DNA of 11,085 nucleotides. It comes from Flavobacteriales bacterium (GTDB lineage: Bacteria; Bacteroidota; Bacteroidia; Flavobacteriales; Parvicellaceae). The notes beneath the pieces were generated by a model. That model was given only the letters and a program-made list of their open reading frames with translations. It did no database searches and was not told the DNA's origin. The DNA lies in assembly GCA_014239715.1 (NCBI GenBank), contig JAAZYJ010000317.1, forward strand, positions 1-11,085, read 5' to 3'. Shown here piece after piece: positions 7,010 through 11,085 of the stretch. The position numbers and the translations under genes were made by a program. The stretch's first letter is position 1; every line of letters starts with the position of its first letter.

Positions 7010-8489
7010 TCAAATCTCTATTATTTGAGAGTCTCGGAACCTTGTGCTGTCCTCCGAGCTTCCCTTTGCTTCTTAACCAATCATAAAACGTACCATTAGG
7101 TAGAATTCGTACGACCGGTGTGCTAATTGTCAGGTCATTTGTCCTTTTTGCTTCATAATCGGAATTGAGGGACATCAATGACTGATCAAAACATCGGATA
7201 AAATAAGCTAAATTTTTTGGTTCTTTATCAAATTCAACAAGCCATTCATGGCCCCCTGTATTTCGACCTGTCATGTAGATGGGTGCGCCTGTATATTCAT
7301 TGAGCGCTGAATCGCAAGCGGTACACGCTGCAGCGAATGCCTTGTTCACATTGTCTTCTATCAGCTCTTCTCCGAAAGCATTGATGAACTGATTGGTTCT
7401 TCCTGTAACTCTTATTCTGTAGGGGGATCGGCTTGTAAACTGAACCGTGTCACCAATGACATAACGCCACAATCCACCATTCGTAGAGATCACCATAGCA
7501 TAGTTTACTCCTAATTCCACTTCTTTTAAGGTGCAGGCTACAGGATCTTCTTTTCCAAAATCTTCCATTGCAATGAATTCGTAGAAGATTCCATAGTCGA
7601 GCATTAGAAGCATATCGTTAGCATGTGGCTGGTCCTGGATGCCAAAAAAGCCTTCGGAGGCATTATAAGTTTCCACGTAGTTCATCGAATCACTTTTGAT
7701 CAGATGTTTGAATTGAGATCGGTATGGATCGAAGTTCACACCACCATGCATGAACAATTCCAGATTAGGCCATATGTCCAGGATGTTGTCGGTTCCATTA
7801 ACTTCGAGGATCCTTTTTAACAAGACCATGGTCCACGAAGGTACCCCGGCCAAAATATGCACATCTTTTTTGATCGTTTCATGGGCCAGCCGTTCAATTT
7901 TTTCTTCCCATTGATCGAGCAAAGCAGTTTCTTTGCTTGGTGTTCTCCGGATTTCGCACCACCAGGGCAGGTTCTTGATTATAATGGCACTCAGATCACC
8001 AAAATAGGTGTCTTTGGTAATGTGATTGATCTGTGCACTTCCACCAATGATCAGGTGTTTACCCGTAAATAGTTTTGTTTTTGGATTGTTGTGATAGTAG
8101 AGTCCCAACAGATCTTTTCCTCCTTTATAATGGCAGGTTTCAAGTGACTCTTTACTGACCGGTATGAGCTTACTTTTTGCGTTTGAGGTGCCCGATGATT
8201 TTGCAAACCACTTGATCTCATTTGGCCAAAGTAAGTTTTGTTCTCCTTGCTTCAATCGATCGACAAATGGTTTGAGATCTTCATAGGATTGAAGAGGCAC
8301 TTTATTTTTGTAATCCGTGTAATTTGATATGCGATCGAATTGATGTTTACTGCCAAATTCGGTCTTGTATGCTTGTTGTATCAGATCTTCAAAGACATCG
8401 CGTTGAACGTCGTGAGGATACGACTTGAAGAGCTCGATTTGATGAACCCTTTTTTTAATGATCCAGGAAAAAAATTTATTGAACGGCAT
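6975..8489 (-). CDS. GH3-family acyl-adenylate-forming enzyme (bacterial GH3 auxin-responsive protein homologue)
   Basis: This 504-residue protein has all hallmarks of the GH3 branch of the ANL adenylating superfamily. Plant members adenylate a carboxylic acid with ATP, release PPi, and join the acyl group to an amino acid. Motif 1 is KSSGTSNAKSKLIPVS (97-112), motif 2 is YNASEG (275-280), and motif 3 is GGLWRYVIGDTVQF (338-351), with Asp347 expected to hold the ribose. The hinge/C-domain segment is GRTNQFINAFGEELIED (363-379). GGQHKVPRL (479-487) carries the conserved Q-x-K-x-P-R motif with Lys483. No signal peptide is present, so it is cytoplasmic. The acyl substrate and acceptor of bacterial homologues are largely unknown, and plant auxin or jasmonate activity should not be assumed. 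A 32-residue membrane peptide is encoded 19 bp upstream, and an exported protein overlaps its 3' end. Confidence 0.93.
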   Translation of the reverse strand: MPFNKFFSWIIKKRVHQIELFKSYPHDVQRDVFEDLIQQAYKTEFGSKHQFDRISNYTDYKNKVPLQSYEDLKPFVDRLKQGEQNLLWPNEIKWFAKSSGTSNAKSKLIPVSKESLETCHYKGGKDLLGLYYHNNPKTKLFTGKHLIIGGSAQINHITKDTYFGDLSAIIIKNLPWWCEIRRTPSKETALLDQWEEKIERLAHETIKKDVHILAGVPSWTMVLLKRILEVNGTDNILDIWPNLELFMHGGVNFDPYRSQFKHLIKSDSMNYVETYNASEGFFGIQDQPHANDMLLMLDYGIFYEFIAMEDFGKEDPVACTLKEVELGVNYAMVISTNGGLWRYVIGDTVQFTSRSPYRIRVTGRTNQFINAFGEELIEDNVNKAFAAACTACDSALNEYTGAPIYMTGRNTGGHEWLVEFDKEPKNLAYFIRCFDQSLMSLNSDYEAKRTNDLTISTPVVRILPNGTFYDWLRSKGKLGGQHKVPRLSNNRDLIDELNSVIPVI

Positions 8490-8508
8490 AATTTACCGCT
8501 TCTCCGGA

Positions 8509-8607
8509 TTATCCTAAAAAGAAAATACAACCTATGGCGAGTAATGCAAGGATCACATAGATGTACCCAATACCGGCTGTCGTTTCGTCAAAATGCTTGT
8601 CGGCCAT
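8509..8607 (-). CDS. Small single-helix membrane peptide (32 residues) upstream of GH3
   Basis: A 33-codon ORF (ATG at 8607-8605, TAA at 8511-8509) encodes a short polar N-terminus, MADKHFDETTAGIGY, followed by an uninterrupted hydrophobic run, IYVILALLAIGCIFFLG, to the C-terminus. This is the layout of a one-pass small inner-membrane protein. It starts about 10 bp after a good promoter -7 box and ends 19 bp before the GH3 start codon, as a real first gene of an operon would. I do not recognise a family. It could be an accessory subunit, a membrane tether or regulatory leader peptide for the GH3 operon. A chance ORF is possible, but the promoter position and clean amphipathic split argue for a gene. 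Confidence 0.65.
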   Translation of the reverse strand: MADKHFDETTAGIGYIYVILALLAIGCIFFLG

Positions 8608-8623
8608 ATCATTTAGTTTTAAT

Positions 8624-8653
8624 CAAAGGTAAACATTGATTTCCCTCTAACAA
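8624..8653 (-). promoter_or_regulatory. Bacteroidota-type promoter for the small peptide-GH3-exported protein operon
   Basis: On the minus strand a TTG (8653-8651), a 19-bp spacer, and TACCTTTG (8631-8624) match the TTG-N17-23-TAnnTTTG consensus exactly at the -7 box. The start codon of the 32-residue peptide is 16 bp downstream of the box, so the leader is very short. Confidence 0.68.
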
Positions 8654-8720
8654 TAAAAAAAACAGATTGATTTTTGCTTTTGTCTTTTTGTTGCCATTGG
8701 ATCATTGACGGCAAATACAC

Positions 8721-10811
8721 TCAGCTCTCCATAAATTCAATGTTGCCATCAGCTGTTAAAACCAATTTTCCTTCGCTTGGTGCTTCCCTTCCGGGTACAA
8801 CAAATCCTTTTAGCTTGGTTGTTTTCCCCTTCACAATTAACTTCTCAACTTGCTTATCCGATAGTTTTTTACCTAGCATGTGGAACGGAACCTTGAAGTC
8901 GCAGCCATCTTTCCAGCTACTGCAGCCCCAGGCTGTTTTGCCCGTTAGGATTGTGCCTTTAGCGCATTTAGGACAGGTCAAATCGCGCAGGTCTGTTTTT
9001 TTGTTCTTTTTTTTAGGAGGTGACTTTTCCTGCTCCCCCTCTATTTTAATTACGTTACTATCGTATTTCACTTCATGGCACAGCGCTGCAACCATTTGGA
9101 ACATTTCTTCTTTGAATTGAGTAGCCTGATAGTGTCCTTTTTCGATATCCCGCAGTTTTTTTTCCCATTGGCCGGTCAGCTCCGGCGATTTTAAAAGATC
9201 ACTCTTGATAGTGTCGATCAGCTGCATCCCTGTATTGGTGGCTACAAGTCGTTTTTTTTCTTTTCGTATGTATTTTCTTCTGAATAGAGTTTCGATAATA
9301 TTGGCTCTTGTGGACGGTCGCCCGATGCCGTTTTCTTTCATCAGCTCTCGGAGCTCCTCATCGTCAACCTGTTTTCCTGCGGTCTCCATTCCCCTTAGCA
9401 GAGTAGCTTCTGTGAAATATTTCGGTGGCTGTGTTTGCTTTTCTTGAAGCTCAGGTTCATGGGGGCCTTTTTCTCCTTCATTGAAAAGGGGCATTACGTT
9501 TTCTTCGTCAGGACCTTTTTCCTTTTCATTCGCGTATACGACACGCCAGCCGGGATCAACGATCTGTTTTCCGGTGGCTTTAAAAGAAATACCTCCTGAT
9601 TCTCCAATAACCGTTGTGTTGGATACTATGCAGTCGGGATAGAATACCGAGATGAATCTTCGAGTGATCGCGTCGTATACTCGTTTTTCCTCTGTGCTTA
9701 TTCCCCTTGGGTCTTCTCCTGTCGGAATAATGGCGTGATGATCGGTTACCTTTTTATCGTTGAATACTTTCTTGGACCTTTGTATTGGCTCGGAAAGAAT
9801 TTTGGCGGTAAGATTTGCATACGGCTGAAGGCGCTTCAGAATACCGGGCACTTTGGGGTAAATGTCATTGGGCAAATAGGTGGTGTCTACTCTGGGATAG
9901 GTGACCAGTTTTTTTTCGTATAGCTTTTGTACATAGTTCAATGTGTATTCAGCCGAAAAAGCAAATTTCTTGTTGCATTCGATCTGGAGTGCTGTCAGAT
10001 CAAACAATCGGGGAGGAGCTTCTTTGCCTTCTTTTTGCGTATAGCTTTTCACCTCGAAATCTTGATTTTTTATTCCCTCTACAAGCTCGGCTCCTTTTTC
10101 TTTGTCTGTAATTTTTCCTTTTTCGGAAGAGAACAACACTTCGCGGTAAACCGTCTTCAACTCCCAGTAAGTTTCAGACTTAAAATTGTCAATGGCCTTT
10201 TGCCGCTCAACGATCATAGCAAGTGTTGGCGTTTGAACCCTGCCTATAGACAAAACTTGTTTGTCTTTTCCATATTTCAGTGTATAAAGCCGGGTACAGT
10301 TCATTCCGAGGATCCAGTCTCCGATCGCTCTTGAAATTCCTGCCGAATAGAGGTTGTCAAAGTTCTTGCCGTCCTGAAGATTCTCAAATCCCTCCTTGAT
10401 CGCTTCTTCTGTCAGAGATGAGATCCACAACCGTTTCAACGGCTTCTTGCAGCCGGCCTTGGTCAATACCCATCGTTGGATCAGCTCCCCTTCCTGACCC
10501 GCATCCCCACAATTGATCACTTCTTCACAATCGTTGAATAGTTTTTCGATGGTACGGTATTGCTTTTCAATGCCTCGGTCCTTTTTCAGTTTGATTCCGA
10601 AGCTTGAGGGAAGCATTGGTAAGGCATTCAAGCTCCACCATTTCCATTTCTCGGTATAGTCATTCGGTTCTTTTAGCGTGCACAGATGACCAAATGTCCA
10701 GGTAACGCAATAACCGTTTCCCTCAAAATAGCCGTCCTTTCGGGAGGTGGCTCCGAGGACTTCTGCAATTCCTTTGGCTACACTGGGTTTTTCTGCGATA
10801 CAGACTTTCAT
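8721..10811 (-). CDS. topB: DNA topoisomerase III (type IA)
   Basis: This 696-residue type IA topoisomerase relaxes or decatenates DNA by passing strands through a transient single-strand break. The TOPRIM domain covers about 1-145, with Glu7 in CIAEKPSVAKGIAEVLG and the acidic motif CGDAGQEGELIQRW at 101-114. The central domain carries SIGRVQTPTLAMIVERQ at 188-204 and the active-site Tyr305 in KLVTYPRVDTTYLP. DHHAIIPTG (357-365) and ENGIGRPSTRANIIETL (493-509) are also diagnostic. A Lys-rich linker (600-606) leads to a zinc-ribbon-like C-terminal domain with Cys613, Cys616, Cys630 and Cys637, then a basic tail. The middle Asp of the usual D-x-D-x-E is Gly105. Length and domain order fit TopB rather than TopA. 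Relatives occur both on chromosomes and on conjugative elements; no mobile-element genes are seen here. No clear promoter or terminator was found. Confidence 0.95.
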   Translation of the reverse strand: MKVCIAEKPSVAKGIAEVLGATSRKDGYFEGNGYCVTWTFGHLCTLKEPNDYTEKWKWWSLNALPMLPSSFGIKLKKDRGIEKQYRTIEKLFNDCEEVINCGDAGQEGELIQRWVLTKAGCKKPLKRLWISSLTEEAIKEGFENLQDGKNFDNLYSAGISRAIGDWILGMNCTRLYTLKYGKDKQVLSIGRVQTPTLAMIVERQKAIDNFKSETYWELKTVYREVLFSSEKGKITDKEKGAELVEGIKNQDFEVKSYTQKEGKEAPPRLFDLTALQIECNKKFAFSAEYTLNYVQKLYEKKLVTYPRVDTTYLPNDIYPKVPGILKRLQPYANLTAKILSEPIQRSKKVFNDKKVTDHHAIIPTGEDPRGISTEEKRVYDAITRRFISVFYPDCIVSNTTVIGESGGISFKATGKQIVDPGWRVVYANEKEKGPDEENVMPLFNEGEKGPHEPELQEKQTQPPKYFTEATLLRGMETAGKQVDDEELRELMKENGIGRPSTRANIIETLFRRKYIRKEKKRLVATNTGMQLIDTIKSDLLKSPELTGQWEKKLRDIEKGHYQATQFKEEMFQMVAALCHEVKYDSNVIKIEGEQEKSPPKKKNKKTDLRDLTCPKCAKGTILTGKTAWGCSSWKDGCDFKVPFHMLGKKLSDKQVEKLIVKGKTTKLKGFVVPGREAPSEGKLVLTADGNIEFMES

Positions 10812-10901
10812 GTATCACGAAAATAGGAAGGAATTGCCTTGTATTTAAAAATGTTGAAAAGTTCGTTTCGTATGGATGGCATTACAGTTGAATTACTGAA
10901 T

Positions 10902-11085
10902 TCAATTGTCATTTTCAGATTTGTAAAGCATGTCAAGTAGCTCGTAACACAACCGGTCAATTTCTCGGGCTTTTGGATTATTTCCACCAATATTGGATAA
11001 AACAACGACGCCATATTTGTTTTCTGGGTCAAAAACCATACAAGACCGAAAACCACCTACTGCACCATTATGCATATAGGTCGTT
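10902..11085 (-). CDS. Beta-lactamase-family serine hydrolase, C-terminal fragment
   Basis: The last 60 codons of a gene enter from the right edge and end in TGA at 10904-10902. The visible protein starts TTYMHNGAVGGFRSCMVFDP, then reads NKYGVVVLSNIGGNNPKARE and a C-terminal helix. HNGAVGGF corresponds to the third active-site motif (KTG/HxG) of class C beta-lactamase and DD-peptidase-like serine hydrolases, and the VVVLSN strand follows it as in that family. The catalytic S-x-x-K motif and any signal peptide lie outside the window. Family members include penicillin-binding proteins, esterases and peptidases, so antibiotic resistance should not be assumed. The gene lies 90 bp upstream of topB on the same strand. 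An 82-codon open frame at 10808-11056 on the same strand is a shadow of this gene. Confidence 0.85.
   Translation of the reverse strand, partial: TTYMHNGAVGGFRSCMVFDPENKYGVVVLSNIGGNNPKAREIDRLCYELLDMLYKSENDN

Noticed and set aside
2230..8489. Functional link between the PPi-releasing GH3 enzyme and the PPi-consuming HppA
   Set aside because: PPi is produced by many reactions and the genes are in separate, oppositely oriented units, so proximity alone does not support a link.
8721..10811. topB as a marker of an integrative conjugative element
   Set aside because: TopB occurs on such elements, but no transfer, integrase or mobilisation genes, attachment repeats or tRNA are visible in the window.
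10818..10825. TATTTTCG on the minus strand as a topB promoter box
   Set aside because: It lies only 6 bp before the ATG, has one mismatch, and has no -33 partner at the right spacing.
10808..11056. An 82-codon open frame on the minus strand beside topB
   Set aside because: It overlaps the serine hydrolase C-terminus in another frame. The hydrolase frame shows the HNGAVGGF motif and a recognisable fold, while this frame shows no domain, so it is a shadow.

Overview
The window looks like chromosomal DNA of a Bacteroidota bacterium, probably a Cytophagales-type or related marine or environmental lineage. Three things point there. Several gene starts are preceded by the phylum's TTTG / TAnnTTTG promoter elements. 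Convincing Shine-Dalgarno sequences are absent. The gene set (stand-alone E1-beta, long membrane pyrophosphatase, bacterial GH3 protein, TopB) fits. The assignment to an order is inference from gene content only. No tRNA, rRNA, CRISPR array, insertion sequence or prophage was seen.

Layout: (1) Positions 1-846, minus strand: etfB followed by the N-terminus of etfA, the two subunits of electron transfer flavoprotein. (2) A 246-bp divergent intergenic region with a perfect 18-bp palindrome and TTGAC/GTCAA half-sites; it probably co-regulates etfBA and pdhB. (3) Plus strand: pdhB (pyruvate dehydrogenase E1-beta), then hppA (membrane ion-pumping pyrophosphatase) under a near-ideal Bacteroidota promoter. 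hppA ends in a strong intrinsic terminator. (4) A plus-strand YceI-like membrane-anchored protein, whose putative promoter starts inside that terminator. It converges on and overlaps by 9 bp a minus-strand deoxynucleoside kinase. (5) A minus-strand cluster of a 32-residue one-helix membrane peptide, a GH3-family acyl-adenylate-forming enzyme, and an exported protein of unknown function overlapping the GH3 gene by about 35 bp. A good TTG-N19-TAnnTTTG promoter sits just before the small peptide. (6) Minus-strand topB (topoisomerase III), preceded at the window edge by the C-terminus of a beta-lactamase-family serine hydrolase.

Functional reading: the first half is central energy metabolism: acetyl-CoA formation (pdhB), electrons from acyl-CoA dehydrogenases (etfBA), and ion pumping driven by pyrophosphate (hppA). 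The most unusual protein feature is the C-terminal extension of the pyrophosphatase. It holds two 16-residue Cys-rich repeats (eight cysteines) followed by a small soluble segment, and the usual TM6 glutamate appears to have moved to TM5. The least understood unit is the small-peptide / GH3 / exported-protein cluster. It is the best candidate here for an undescribed system, but its substrate and role cannot be read from sequence.
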